Shown: one piece after another, positions 25,212 through 34,346 of the stretch
How positions within the stretch are numbered: the stretch's first letter is position 1
Layout: every line of letters begins with the position of its first letter
NCBI RefSeq assembly: GCF_927312905.1
Contig: NZ_CAKMHQ010000085.1
Location: forward strand, 1 to 34,783
Reading direction: 5' to 3'
Length of the DNA: 34,783 nucleotides
Source: Candidatus Nitrotoga sp. 1052
GTDB lineage: Bacteria; Pseudomonadota; Gammaproteobacteria; Burkholderiales; Gallionellaceae
Notes under the pieces: generated by a model
Databases searched by the model: none
What the model saw: the letters and a program-made list of their open reading frames with translations, nothing else
What the model was told of the DNA's origin: nothing
Made by a program: the position numbers and the translations under genes

Positions 25212-25847
25212 TCACATCTTTGGAAACCGTATACGACTGACCATAAGTGAGCCGGAAATCGCAAACAACAGTACTAACGGATGAAGCGTGAAGCCAAGAA
25301 ACACGATCTGTCCGAACCAGAGAGACTCCCCCAATGCACCTTGTGAGGCAGCCCATGCCATCAACAATACCAACAGCAGCGACGTTGGGATCGGAGTTCC
25401 CTCGAAGTGTGTCACTTTGCCTTCGCCCTCAGACAGTGCCTCGGCCGTAATGTTGTAACGCGCCAAGCGAGATACTCCACATGCAACAAAATAGGCCAAG
25501 ACAATACGGTCGTATAAGCCCTGCATGCCGCAACCGTACCCAATCACGGCTGGTGCTACGCCGAAGGAGATGACATCAGCGAGAGAGTCGAGCTCACGAC
25601 CCATTGCAGAAGTCTGCTGTCGCCACCGAGCAATCCGTCCATCCAAGACATCGAAGATTAGCGCGGCAAGAACCATCCCGCAAGCAAAGTAGACGTGCCT
25701 GACGTAGGTGGTTTGCAAATACGTCAGCATAGAAAACAATGCCCCCGTGCCACAGACAGCATTTGCCAGCGTGAACCAATCGGCAAGATGAAACTCGCGA
25801 ATCATTGAGAAAGACTTTTTCAGTTTATGTGTCTTCATGGCGGACAT
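25212..25847 (-). CDS. pssA: CDP-alcohol phosphatidyltransferase, probably phosphatidylserine synthase
   Basis: 211 residues, several membrane helices. The family signature is complete: D66-x2-D69-G70-x2-A73-R74-x8-G83-x3-D87-x3-D91, which binds CDP-diacylglycerol and metal. Length and the start (FHLADWFTLANAVCGTGALF) resemble PssA, which joins serine to CDP-diacylglycerol on the inner membrane; other CDP-alcohol enzymes are possible. It sits between the integron integrase side and the left cassettes, an unusual home for a housekeeping lipid gene. Not clearly a cassette. It may be a second, transferred copy. Confidence 0.75.
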   Translation of the reverse strand: MSAMKTHKLKKSFSMIREFHLADWFTLANAVCGTGALFSMLTYLQTTYVRHVYFACGMVLAALIFDVLDGRIARWRQQTSAMGRELDSLADVISFGVAPAVIGYGCGMQGLYDRIVLAYFVACGVSRLARYNITAEALSEGEGKVTHFEGTPIPTSLLLVLLMAWAASQGALGESLWFGQIVFLGFTLHPLVLLFAISGSLMVSRIRFPKM

Positions 25848-25994
25848 AAATACGGGTATTAGCTGGGCCCATTGTACTCATATCACCGCTCATAGGACTG
25901 GCAATCAAAAGGCAGAATTGGCACAGGGCAATCATAGCGCCATGCTACCGCAAAGCTGTCATTAGGGGGGGGCAGCGGCATACGGCGAGCAAGG

Positions 25995-26021
25995 GAGCGA
26001 CTGACCGGAAGGTCAGCCGCG
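25995..26021 (-). terminator. Hairpin after the second tyrosine recombinase
   Basis: GCGACTGACC-GGAA-GGTCAGCCGC is a near-perfect stem of ten pairs a few bases beyond the recombinase stop. No T-run follows, so it may be a terminator, a recombination site or a worn attC; the recombinase stop lies in ATATAAC, which is R''-like. Confidence 0.4.
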
Positions 26022-26030
26022 AACCGTTGG

Positions 26031-26645
26031 TTATATCTCGGTTTGTTCGGAAATCTCCAGTGCATCGTCAACTTCTATCCTCAAGTACCGCAGGGTGCTT
26101 TCCAACTTCGAGTGCCCCAACAACAGTTGTACTGCCCGAAGGGTTTTTGTTCTCCTGTAAATCAGAGTGGCCTTGGTTCGGCGCATCGTATGCGTACCAT
26201 AAACAGTAGGGTCAAGGCCAATAGAGGCAACCCATCTATGTACGATTCTGGCGTATTGCCGCGTTGAAATATGCAGAGAATTCTTCAGGCGACTTGGAAA
26301 CAAGTACTGCTCCAATTTGAGATTAGCCTTGGAAATCCAAGCAGAGACCGCATTTCTGGTATCTTCCGTCAGCTCAAATTGCACAGGCCGCTGCGTCTTT
26401 CGTTGAACGATAATCGCCCGCGATAACATCTGGTTGCCATGGGCAACATCGCGAACCCGCAGGGTAACAAGATCGCAGCCGCGATGCTTGCTGTCGATGG
26501 CCAAGTTAAACATTGCCAGGTCACGGATGCGTTTGCCGAGTTGCAGATGGATACGAATGGCCCAGATGTCTTTCAGCTTCAGTGGTGGCTTCTGCCCGAT
26601 CAGTTTGCCTTTATTCCAGGGTTCACGGGATTGAGAGGTTTTCAT
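26031..26645 (-). CDS. Short tyrosine recombinase
   Basis: 204 residues from the ATG at 26645, which has AAGGAG eight bases upstream; the longer upstream frame runs through the intI remnant and is not real. Catalytic pattern: R in DSKHRGCDLVTLRV, K in QRKTQRP, H-x-x-R in HTMRRTK, H in LLGHSKLES and the tyrosine in TLRYLRI. It lacks an ordinary N-terminal core-binding domain, so it belongs to a class of short recombinases. The dead intI lies directly upstream. Whether it acts on nearby sites is unknown. Confidence 0.8.
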   Translation of the reverse strand: MKTSQSREPWNKGKLIGQKPPLKLKDIWAIRIHLQLGKRIRDLAMFNLAIDSKHRGCDLVTLRVRDVAHGNQMLSRAIIVQRKTQRPVQFELTEDTRNAVSAWISKANLKLEQYLFPSRLKNSLHISTRQYARIVHRWVASIGLDPTVYGTHTMRRTKATLIYRRTKTLRAVQLLLGHSKLESTLRYLRIEVDDALEISEQTEI

Positions 26646-26868
26646 TTCAGACTCCTTGTTGATTGAACGGAATCTGATTCTGCGGCTTCGCTTTTGTCGG
26701 CGTCCGCTTTGGTATAAAGTCACACTATGAGTGCTGGGTGCCAATTGCAGTCCTTCGAGAATATTCTTTAAAGCGGACATACGTATGAGTGCGCTGATGA
26801 TCAATAGTGTCTGGCTTTCACCATCTTCAGCGCCCATCCTTAACTGCGCACAAATAAACAATTTCGCA

Positions 26869-27810
26869 TCACAACGCATCAAGCGGACTGGAGACTTTTT
26901 TCGTAACCTCCAAAACATGCGTATATAGCATCGTGGTTTGAAGATTGCGGTGCCCAAGCAAAAGTTAAATCGTCCGAATATCGGTTCCAGACGCGAGCAG
27001 TTGAGTAGCAAATGAATGCCTCAGCGTGTGAACTGTTGCGTGCTTCATGATTCCTGCGCGTGTCACCGCCTGACGGAATGCTCGCTGGATAGTCTAAGGT
27101 GATACGTGCCATCGGGCCTTTCGCCCGCTTTGACCCCATTGGCGTCACACCGTTGAAGGAAATATGAATTGCCAGGCAAGGGATTCAGAGGCTTTCGGAT
27201 ACTTTCGTTCGAGTGCACCAGGCAAGGGCGCCAATCCGGCACCTCGGTTTCGGTCATCGGTATGCAATTCTGCAACTCGCATCAGGTGAGCCTGCAAGTC
27301 AGCTTTCAAGCTGACAGGAAGAACTGTGGTGCGATCTTTTGCACCCTTGCCGTTTCGAATTGAAACGATTGACGAAGCAAAATCAATATCTTTGATGCGC
27401 AAGGTGAAGCACTCCTCAACACGCAACCCCGATCCAAACAGTAAGCGCGCCATTAATGCAGTCGAGCCAGACATATGCGCCAAAACTGCTGAAACCTTCT
27501 CTGGGGACATTACCACAGGAATACGCTGGTGCTGTTGAATGCGATTGAAGCCGGGCATTTTATTGAGGTGTGTTTCCAGTACATCACGATAAAGAAATAC
27601 GAGTGCGTTGAGTGCTTATGCTTGTGTTGAAGCGGATACTTCCCGTTGCACAGCCAAGTGATTTAAAAACTGAGCTATATCACCTTCCCGAAGTTCTCTT
27701 GGATGACGTTTATTGAAATGGAGGATGAACTGGCAAATCCAGAAACGGTAGGCTTCCTCTGTCCGTTTGTTTAAATGTCTGCGACGGCACACCTTATGAA
27801 TTTGATCCAT
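26869..27810 (-). pseudogene. intI: Integron integrase with four in-frame stops
   Basis: A single frame runs 314 codons from 27810 to the final TGA at 26869-26871 with recognisable IntI features: N-terminal RTEEAYRFWICQFILHFNKR, R-box FGSGLRVEE, the IntI-specific patch LERKYPKA...[21 protein letters not shown] and LGHRNLQTTMLYTHV. Four stop codons interrupt it, at 27616 (TAA), 27145 (TGA), 27094 (TAG) and 26965 (TAA). No frameshift is needed to read it. It should have catalysed attI x attC recombination but is now inactive unless suppressed. Divergent from the right array, as in ordinary integrons. Confidence 0.9.
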
Positions 27811-28144
27811 TATGTGATGCGGATGGGTGTTGGAATTGGCTTGGTGGGGGTAGGCAGGGGTGGGGTGACCCCATAAGTGTAGCTCCTTGGTTGGTGGTTA
27901 AAATGCGCAAGATTATACAAAACTGGTCTGCCTATACTATTATGCATATGCGGACAGGAAATAAAGGTGATTTACAATTAATCAATAGGTTATTAAAATA
28001 ATGCGCGCCTCACTATTTTTGATATACGGACCGGTGCGTCCGTCTAATACCTGTTAGGTGTATTGTATTCACGGGTGCCGTTTGGTACAAATTGGAAAGG
28101 CGATCAAACAGAATCACAATTTTCTAAAAAGGGGGCAACGCAAA
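27811..28144. promoter_or_regulatory. Integron control region with attI and likely cassette promoter
   Basis: No gene. The stretch between intI and the first right cassette is where the intI promoter, the cassette promoter and attI are expected. It has AT-rich blocks with several TATA-like elements (27950-28010) and the inverted repeat ACGGAC-CGGTGC-GTCCGT at 28026-28043 just before the attI core. No single promoter can be chosen with confidence. Confidence 0.55.
28000..28059 (+). other. attI: attI site
   Basis: The core CTGTTAGGT ends at 28059, crossover G28053^T. It lies upstream of the first plus-strand cassette and 240 bp from the intI start codon. The R' GTTAGGT is exactly complementary to R'' ACCTAAC of the first right cassette (28567), which supports the boundary. 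The left limit is approximate. Confidence 0.75.
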
Positions 28145-28555
28145 ATGATAGTAGAAACCGCAGCCGCATTCGTATCAACGATTTCCGCACTCTCGTCGGT
28201 AGTTAAAGCCATTACTGCCGCAAAAAAGTTTTCCGATGACGCTCTAGCACTTTCGGAGCGTATTTCGATTACACGTGAACCGCAGAACAATTCTGTTCGC
28301 GCGTTGGCAGCAACGACTATTGATGACGACTTCATCAAAATAGCCACTGAAAATATCCAGCGCGCTCTGGAGCGCCTAAAAAAAGATTGGCGTGATCCAT
28401 CCGTTACGCAAGCAGGAAAAGACTCTTCGCTTGAAGCTGCTAGTTATGTTATCTGTAGCGAACTACGCAGGATCAAGACACTAAACGGAAATGCACTCCC
28501 TGGAGATGATCGCTTTCACGAGTTGTGGGCAAGTCATGGGTGCCCCTCAATATAA
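28145..28555 (+). CDS. Hypothetical protein, first right-hand cassette
   Basis: 136 residues from the ATG at 28145 with AAGGGGG upstream; the longer frame back to 28058 runs into attI. The N-terminal ~30 residues (ETAAAFVSTISALSSVVKAI) are apolar and amphipathic. The remainder is helical and charged, with KDSSLEAASYVICSELRRIK. No family recognised. Because it sits next to attI, it should be the cassette most strongly expressed. Confidence 0.6.
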   Translation: MIVETAAAFVSTISALSSVVKAITAAKKFSDDALALSERISITREPQNNSVRALAATTIDDDFIKIATENIQRALERLKKDWRDPSVTQAGKDSSLEAASYVICSELRRIKTLNGNALPGDDRFHELWASHGCPSI

Positions 28556-28566
28556 GATGCACCAAC

Positions 28567-28629
28567 ACCTAACCCTACGCTTAAGCGGGACTGCGCAAAA
28601 GCGCGCAGCCCCTTAGCTCCACGTTATGT
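28567..28629 (+). other. attC site
   Basis: R'' ACCTAAC (28567-28573), R' GTTATGT (28623-28629), and the central hairpin ACTGCGC-AAAA-GCGCGCAG. R'' complements the attI core GTTAGGT. The 63-bp length is typical. Confidence 0.92.
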
Positions 28630-28647
28630 TTTTCTAGAGGCTTGGAT

Positions 28648-29887
28648 ATGGATATAGGATTTCTAAAGTTAATCTTGGCATATTCACTTGTTGCTGTATT
28701 TGTTTTTACAGCAATGGTAACCAGCTTATCCTTGATTGGTTGGGCAAGGTTCATTGACCAAGATCAACAGAAGACACTTTTCAAAGTCTTGATAGTCGAG
28801 GTGGCTATTGTTTCAGTTGGCTTCTTTGCTAATCTCTTGGAATTCAATCCAGCGACAGCAAAAAACCAAATAGTTGCTGGTGCCTTTTCTGATAGGAAGC
28901 AGCAGTTCACTACAAAACTCGCATTGGCCAGAAAAAAATATGAGGATGGAGATCTTCAAAATGCCTAAACCTTGGTTAACAACCTGTTCAGATCAAGCGA
29001 ATTGGCCGAGTACTTTCCAATTAGAGACTTATTTATTTTGAATGGTGATATTTCCAAGAAAGGGATTTCTTAATTGAAGCTATTGAGTCTTATGGCCCTG
29101 CACTAAAACTTGATCCAAATAATATAGAAATAATGGTTAATGCTGGAGACGTCCAAAGACAATTACAGAACTACGAGGCAGCAGAGAAATTATATGAGCG
29201 TGCCATGAGTTCCCAATCTCAAAACTGGAACGTTCTCAATGGCTATTACAACTGTCTTCGGAGATATGCAGCATTTCTTGCTGATGAATATCCAAAAATA
29301 TCCGATTTGAAATTTCAAAAAGCTTCGGAAATTTTTAGCCAGATGAAGAGTGTGTCATCTGATGCTACCCAAAAGCGGATATCAGACGTTGCCAAGGGTA
29401 GGTTGTACTGGGAATGGAAACGTTACGATGTCGCACACGTGACGTATCAACAGCTTATCGTTAAATATTCAGAGGAGAATAGATTTAAAGAAGACTTGGC
29501 TGCAATATTGGTTGAAATGAAAGAATATCACGAAGCTAAATTGCTATTTGCAAGACTTACAATACAGAAAAACAATCGAATAAAGTATCGTGGTTCGTTG
29601 GCTCAGGGTACGCCGAGGCCGCCAGCAAAGACACATCAGATACAAATGAACTACATACCGCTTTAGATGCTGGACTGCTTGCCATTTCTAACAAAACTGA
29701 TGATCCTTTCTCATATTACGCGGTAGCCATGGTCTATAAAAAATTAGGCAAGGGTAATGACGCTATCAGTTATCTCCGTAGAGCAGAGTCGCAAGCAGCA
29801 AGCAGAGATACCAATATGCACACGTATGATAAGACACGGCATTTGATGTACAAGAAAAAATTACTTGAATGGGGTGTAAAAACATAA
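28648..29887 (+). pseudogene. Broken TPR-like membrane protein (second right cassette)
   Basis: Starts at 28648 with AGAGG seven bases upstream. Two N-terminal membrane helices (LILAYSLVAVFVFTAM; LIVEVAIVSVGFFANLL) precede a helical-repeat region with TPR-like pairs (YEAAEKLYERAM; YDVAHVTYQQLI). In-frame TAA at 28966-28968; a frameshift near 29050 (NGD then YFQERDFLIEAI in the next frame); another near 29620; the final TAA at 29885-29887 lies just in the attC R''. About 410 residues in the ancestral form. Function unknown; now inactive. Confidence 0.65.
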
Positions 29888-29940
29888 CCTTTCATTCGAG
29901 AGCGACGCCGCAAAAGCGCGGCGCTCCTCAATTTAACGTT
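29882..29940 (+). other. attC site interrupted by an IS
   Basis: R'' ACATAAC (29882-29888) matches the R' GTTATGT that opens this cassette. The hairpin GACGCCGC-AAAA-GCGGCGCTC follows. The R' core starts at GTT (29938-29940), where the IS begins. The other half, GTTGGGC, is at 31734-31740. Confidence 0.88.
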
Positions 29941-31733
29941 GAGATTGTAGAAAAACCCAAATCCACCCAAAAATCCCCCTCACGATCTGCCATAATTTCA
30001 CTGCGCGATAAAACAAAGGTGGATGTGACATGGCACGGTTCAAACCGATACACAAAGGCTTAAAACTACTGCCGGTCGACTTTGACCGGCAAGTCATTCC
30101 GGGCAGTTTCGAATATGCGTTATGCCACCTTGTCGATCGCGAGCTTGATCTCTCCACCTTTCATGCACGCTACAAGAATGACGTCGAAGGCGCATCAGCC
30201 TTCGACCCGGCAGTGCTCATCAAGATTATCCTGCTAGCCTACAGTCGCGGCATCATCCACAGCCGCAAAATTGAAGCGGCCTGCCGCGAGAACGTGCTGT
30301 TTATCGCCGTCTCGGGAGACAGCCAACCGCACTTCACCACACTCGCAGCCTTTGTCTCAAACATGGGCGATACCGTCGCCAAACTGTTTGCACAAGTCTT
30401 GCTCATATGCGACCGCCAAGGCTTGATCGGACGCGAGATGTTTGCCATCGATGGCGTCAAACTTCCCGCCAATGCCTGCAAAGCGAAATCGGGCACCCGC
30501 GCCGATTATCAGCGCCAGCTCGACAGGATGGAACTTGCCACCACGCAGATGCTGGAGAAACACAAGAACGCCGATACCGCATCGACAGACGATGCGATCA
30601 TCAAGCGCGAAGCCCGAAAACTGGAACGCCTGCAAACAGAAGCGCAGCAACTGCGCGACTTTCTCAAGAAGAACCCGGAAGATCGCAAAGGCAGCAAGGG
30701 CAGCATCCGCCTATCCAACCGCACCGATAATGAATCGGCTAAAATGGCCACCAGCAAAGGCGTAGTTCAAGGCTATACCGGCGTGGCGACCGTCGATGAA
30801 AAAACACAAATCATCGTCGACGCGCAAGCGCATGGCACGGGCTCTGAGCAAGAGCTGCTGCTGCCGGCGATCAAAGCGACTGCGACATTACGCAACGCCG
30901 ACACGGTGATTACCGCCGATGCCGGCTATCATTCAGAAGCCAATCTCAAAGCATTGGCCGGGCAGCAGATCAATGCCTATGTGCCCGACAACGGATATCG
31001 CAAGCGGGATGAACGCTATGCCGATCAATACGTGCATGCTGCCAAGCCCGATCCGCTGTGGAACAAGACCGGACAAGCAAAAACCGCCAAATGCTTCAAG
31101 CCTGCCGATTTCCATTTGGCAGATGACCACTCGCACTGCGTTTGCCCCGCCGGAAAGCATCTCTACAGCAATGGATCGAATTGCACGATCAATGGATATG
31201 TGGCGCTGAAATTTAGTGGCGCCAAACAGGATTGCGTGCCGTGCGAGCGGCGTCAAGAATGTTTGCGCACACCCGAGAAAACCCAGACACGGCAGGTTGC
31301 TTTCTTGCAAGGCAAACGCGATGCCCGGGAAAATCATATCGAACTGATGAAGGTGAAGATCGATTCTGAAACGGGTAAAGAAATGATCACGCGCCGCTTT
31401 GCGACGGTGGAGCCGGTGTTTGGCAACCTGCGTGGCAACAAGCGGCTGCACCGCTTTACGTTACGCGGAAAAGCCAAGGTGGATGGCCAGTGGAAGTTGT
31501 ACTGCATGATGCATAACATCGAGAAGCTGGCGAATCATGGTTATGCGAGATAACGAAGCTGAATAAGGTATTCTCGCCTCTTTATCACACGAATAGGCTT
31601 GCCAGGTCAGCCGGATTTGCAGTGGAAATATTTTAGAAAAACAGGAAGCAGAAAATGAAGACATCGGTTTGGTTTGAAAAAATTCCACCCAATGCTGAAG
31701 CAGGTGTTCAGAATGGGGTTTTTCTACAGCGTC
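29941..31733 (+). mobile_element. IS1182-family insertion sequence, complete
   Basis: About 1.79 kb, one transposase gene. The terminal inverted repeats read GAGATTGTAGAAAAACCC at the left and GACGCTGTAGAAAAACCCC (as reverse complement) at the right. GTT occurs on both sides (29938-29940 and 31734-31736), an apparent 3-bp target duplication. Removing the element restores a standard AACGTTGGGC attC end, so the borders are well supported. The family is assigned from the transposase. Confidence 0.85.
30030..31553 (+). CDS. IS1182-family transposase
   Basis: 507 residues, intact. N-terminal DUF772 domain with FEYALCHLVDRELDLSTF and FDPAVLIKIILLAYSRGI. The catalytic triad is likely D141 (AIDGVKLPANA), D297 (TADAGYHSEAN) and E461 (VEPVFGNLRG). 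An insertion between the first and second aspartate carries a charged coiled coil (about 170-225), and a C-terminal cysteine group (CVPCERRQEC) is typical. AAGGTGG precedes the ATG. Acts on the ends at 29941 and 31733. Confidence 0.93.
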   Translation: MARFKPIHKGLKLLPVDFDRQVIPGSFEYALCHLVDRELDLSTFHARYKNDVEGASAFDPAVLIKIILLAYSRGIIHSRKIEAACRENVLFIAVSGDSQPHFTTLAAFVSNMGDTVAKLFAQVLLICDRQGLIGREMFAIDGVKLPANACKAKSGTRADYQRQLDRMELATTQMLEKHKNADTASTDDAIIKREARKLERLQTEAQQLRDFLKKNPEDRKGSKGSIRLSNRTDNESAKMATSKGVVQGYTGVATVDEKTQIIVDAQAHGTGSEQELLLPAIKATATLRNADTVITADAGYHSEANLKALAGQQINAYVPDNGYRKRDERYADQYVHAAKPDPLWNKTGQAKTAKCFKPADFHLADDHSHCVCPAGKHLYSNGSNCTINGYVALKFSGAKQDCVPCERRQECLRTPEKTQTRQVAFLQGKRDARENHIELMKVKIDSETGKEMITRRFATVEPVFGNLRGNKRLHRFTLRGKAKVDGQWKLYCMMHNIEKLANHGYAR

Positions 31734-32982
31734 GTTGGGCACCTTCAATTACCTATTGGGAAAGTGCAATGCATAAACTATTGTTTGCCATCTCACTGAC
31801 TTTTTCACTTGTTGCAAATGCATTAGGGGAGTGTCCAAAGGGTTACCAACCGTACGCAAATCGCTGCGTAACGCAAAAAATGGCTGATTACATTTCCTGC
31901 GTTGAAGCTACCGGCGGAAATAAGCAGGAAATTACTGACGAACTCTCACGGGTAGATGGAAACAAAACTGGTGGAAGTCTAAGTGCTTCGGGAGGCAACA
32001 AGATAGTGAAGGGTGCTGGCGCAATAACTTTGGACAAGAAATCCGAATCTACGATAGTGAAGAGGCTAGAAGCCAAGTGGTTTGCCGGCAGTATGAGTGA
32101 ATGTGCGAAGGCTCTCAAATTACAATCTACAAGTAGCGTACCTCCTGAAGTGAAGAAAACCCTTGATAGCCTCGTTTCGGTAAAGCTCGACTTGTGGCGC
32201 GATCGCTATGGGATCAGTAGTGTGTCGGGTGGAGCGTGGATTGTTATCGACCTTCTCGACGGCAAGCCAAAAGTCGGATTAAGTCCTTGGCTGTACAGGG
32301 TTGAAGAACGTTATAAAGCCTTGAAGGCATCTAATGTGGCACTGGATGCCAGTTGGATTTCTAGCGACGTGAAGGGCGATGAGTATTTGGAGATCAATTC
32401 TCTTACCTCTCCCAAGAAGAACTGGGATTTGATCCCAGAAGGCGAGTCTGAAAAGTTTGTGGACGAGCTTCTCTTTCACTCAAAATATATCCTTTTAGCT
32501 ACAAACGGCCAGAAGCATGGCTTATTATTGTCTCCGTTTAGTTTTAAAGCGGAGGCAACTTCAGTCAAGATTTACTTTGACTCTATTACCAACAAGCCTA
32601 ATAAGATCGAAGGTTTTGCTCAAGGGAAGGGAGAGTTCACACCTATTCCCGGTCAGTTTAACAATTGGGTTGATTTCTATGGTGCCACGTTGATTACTAG
32701 GCAGATATTCTTGTCTTATCCACTTCCAGAAGCTTTCACTTCGGTGGAATACCGAAGTATTACTTTTGATATAAAAGGAAATAACTGGAGCCCATCCGCT
32801 ACGTTTGCAGAGCATACAGGTGCTGATTTATATACGGATAAGCTTCGCTCTTTGATTGTTCAGAACGCCGACTGGAGAACACTGGGCCAAGTACCAGGCG
32901 ACTATCCCGGCAAGCGCCTTGCGCTGTATGGGCTTCCGCCAAAGCCTTGGTAATGCCCGTTACTAACTTTGGCATGCCCAAC
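31734..32982 (+). other. Third right cassette (boundaries)
   Basis: It begins with R' GTTGGGC (31734-31740) right after the IS and ends at R'' GCCCAAC (32976-32982). The two are exactly complementary, the signature of one cassette. The rest of its attC was replaced by the IS91-like sequence. Confidence 0.65.
31769..32953 (+). CDS. Secreted hypothetical cassette protein
   Basis: 394 residues from the ATG at 31769; the frame further upstream belongs to the IS end. A signal peptide (LLFAISLTFSLVANALG) is followed by a cysteine pair region (ECPKGYQPYANRC), a glycine/serine linker (about 70-95) and a long soluble domain with no family recognised. Probably periplasmic or exported. No obvious ribosome site. 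Intact. Function unknown. Confidence 0.6.
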   Translation: MHKLLFAISLTFSLVANALGECPKGYQPYANRCVTQKMADYISCVEATGGNKQEITDELSRVDGNKTGGSLSASGGNKIVKGAGAITLDKKSESTIVKRLEAKWFAGSMSECAKALKLQSTSSVPPEVKKTLDSLVSVKLDLWRDRYGISSVSGGAWIVIDLLDGKPKVGLSPWLYRVEERYKALKASNVALDASWISSDVKGDEYLEINSLTSPKKNWDLIPEGESEKFVDELLFHSKYILLATNGQKHGLLLSPFSFKAEATSVKIYFDSITNKPNKIEGFAQGKGEFTPIPGQFNNWVDFYGATLITRQIFLSYPLPEAFTSVEYRSITFDIKGNNWSPSATFAEHTGADLYTDKLRSLIVQNADWRTLGQVPGDYPGKRLALYGLPPKPW

Positions 32983-33266
32983 GAGACCATGAAGTAATTG
33001 CCGGGAACCAGCTTTTGCGACTGCTGGTCTATCCAGCGTTGCGACTCATGCGCTTGGCAGTGCGGGCAGTGGCGATGTCCACAGGAGTGCGGCAAATAGC
33101 TTTGTTCGGTGCAGTCATCGCAGGCAAGTTCCATCCTGGGGCTCATGCTGCTACGGCAAATTCGAAAGGCACTCAATGCCGCCAATTGGCTGGGTAACAG
33201 GCGATGGCCATGTTGTGCGATCAGCTCGGCTGCATAGGTGTCAACAATGAGTGCCAGCCGGATCAT
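32983..33266 (-). pseudogene. IS91-family transposase, N-terminal fragment
   Basis: Zinc-ribbon opening typical of IS91 Rep-like transposases: CRSSMSPRMELACDDC, then HSCGHRHCPHCQ, then VPGNYFMV. The homology stops there (about residue 95), and the frame runs on to 32799 through the neighbouring cassette gene, so those residues are not native. The HUH catalytic part is lost. Its ATG overlaps the recombinase stop (ATGA). Confidence 0.8.
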
Positions 33267-34171
33267 TTGACGTTGCCCCAGCCGATTGATATCTGGCCTA
33301 CCAGCGCATTGATGCGGTCTGCGGCGTTATCTTTGGTATGGTCGGTGAGGTGGGTGTAACGGAGGGTGGTGAGAATGGATTGATGCCCGAGGATTTTTTG
33401 CACTTCCAGCAGATCAACGCCTGCTTCGATCAGGTGGGTGGCATAACTGTGGCGCAAGCTGTGTGGCGTAATTCTTTTTTTAAACCGCAATCGCGGGTGA
33501 CCTGGCGCAAGGTGGTCTGGATGCCACCACGATCCAGCGGGGTGGTGGCCAGGTGGGCTTTTTTGAGTCCGCACTTCCTGGTTGGGGAAGAGCAATGCGG
33601 GGTTGCGGTGGGTCTGCCAGAAACGGCGCAATATCTGCAAGGTGTTTTCCGGCAACGGGACAAAGCGGTCCCGATTGCCTTTGGCTTTACGCACCTGCAC
33701 CCGCATGCGGTCCGCATCAATGTCCCCGACTTGCAAACGCAACCCTTCTCCCAGCCGTAACCCCAGGCTGTACAGGGTAAAGAAAAACACGCGGTAACTG
33801 AGCACCCGCGTGGTCATGAATATCTGTTGGGCCTGTGGCACGGTAATAATATCCGGCAGTGTGTGTGACTTGGGCGGCTTGACCAAATCTGCGCCCGGCC
33901 AGGGTTTATTCAATACTTGGGCGTAATAAAACTTCAGCCCATACAGGTCATGTTTGAGCGAACTCCAGGATAGCGAATTGACGATATGTACGAAATAATC
34001 GGTCAACTGAAGCCTAGTCAAATCATCAATCCGATAATCAAAATAGTCCCCGGCTCGACGTACGCCGTGTGAATAGAGTGCGATGGTTTTTGGCTGCATC
34101 CCGTGCAACTTCAAACGATTGAGCAGACATTGATAATTGCACGCAAAATGCGCTGGAAATTCTGATGTCAT
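33263..34171 (-). pseudogene. IS91-associated tyrosine recombinase with compensating frameshifts
   Basis: 302 codons. N-terminal core-binding domain; catalytic R in GLRLGEGLRL, K in RKAKGNRDRF, H-x-x-R in HSLRHSYATHL, H in ILGHQSILTT and Y in LRYTHL. Between about 33580 and 33478 the open frame is unlike the family, while the neighbouring frame gives the expected HLATTPLDRGGIQTTLRQVT. One extra C near 33576 and one missing A in the A-run at 33475-33481 would explain it. Either two real indels or read errors. Such recombinases accompany several IS91-like elements. Confidence 0.7.
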
Positions 34172-34278
34172 TACGATTCATCCTCATGGTAAAGTACAAA
34201 GAAATCCCTTTCGGGGTGAGGATGAATTATGTTATTTAAGCTGGCTGCTGAGGGATGTTTCCCCGCGATAGCGGCTTC

Positions 34279-34341
34279 GTTCAACCCTACGTTCGAGCGG
34301 GACGGCGCAAAAGCGCGCCGCCCCTTACTTTTACGTTAGGC
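34279..34341 (+). other. attC site
   Basis: R'' GTTCAAC (34279-34285), arms CGTTCGAGCGGGACGGCGC and GCGCGCCGCCCCTTAC, R' GTTAGGC (34335-34341). Classic environmental attC. Its R' complements R'' GCCTAAC at 34665. Confidence 0.92.
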
Positions 34342-34346
34342 GTCTC

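Larger units (their letters stand above)
32983..34250 (-). mobile_element. Truncated IS91-like element with accessory recombinase
   Basis: It contains the N-terminal ~110 codons of an IS91 transposase and an upstream tyrosine recombinase, both minus strand. The transposase is lost beyond about 32983, exactly where the GCCCAAC half of an attC begins, so the origin end of the element is missing. The right border lies between 34200 and the next attC at 34279; the DNA there (34172-34278) has no gene. It is dead by itself. Confidence 0.7.

Noticed and set aside
26646-27011. Extension of the short recombinase to a 326-residue protein
   Set aside because: The added 122 residues are the intI region read in the wrong frame, and a strong ribosome site sits before the ATG at 26645.
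32799-32982. C-terminal part of the IS91 transposase frame
   Set aside because: It is antisense to the end of the secreted cassette gene and has no transposase motif. The real homology stops near 32990.
34279-34282. GTTC next to the IS91 border as an IS91 target signature
   Set aside because: It is part of attC R'' and lies at the end upstream of the recombinase, not at the origin end where IS91 shows its tetranucleotide preference.
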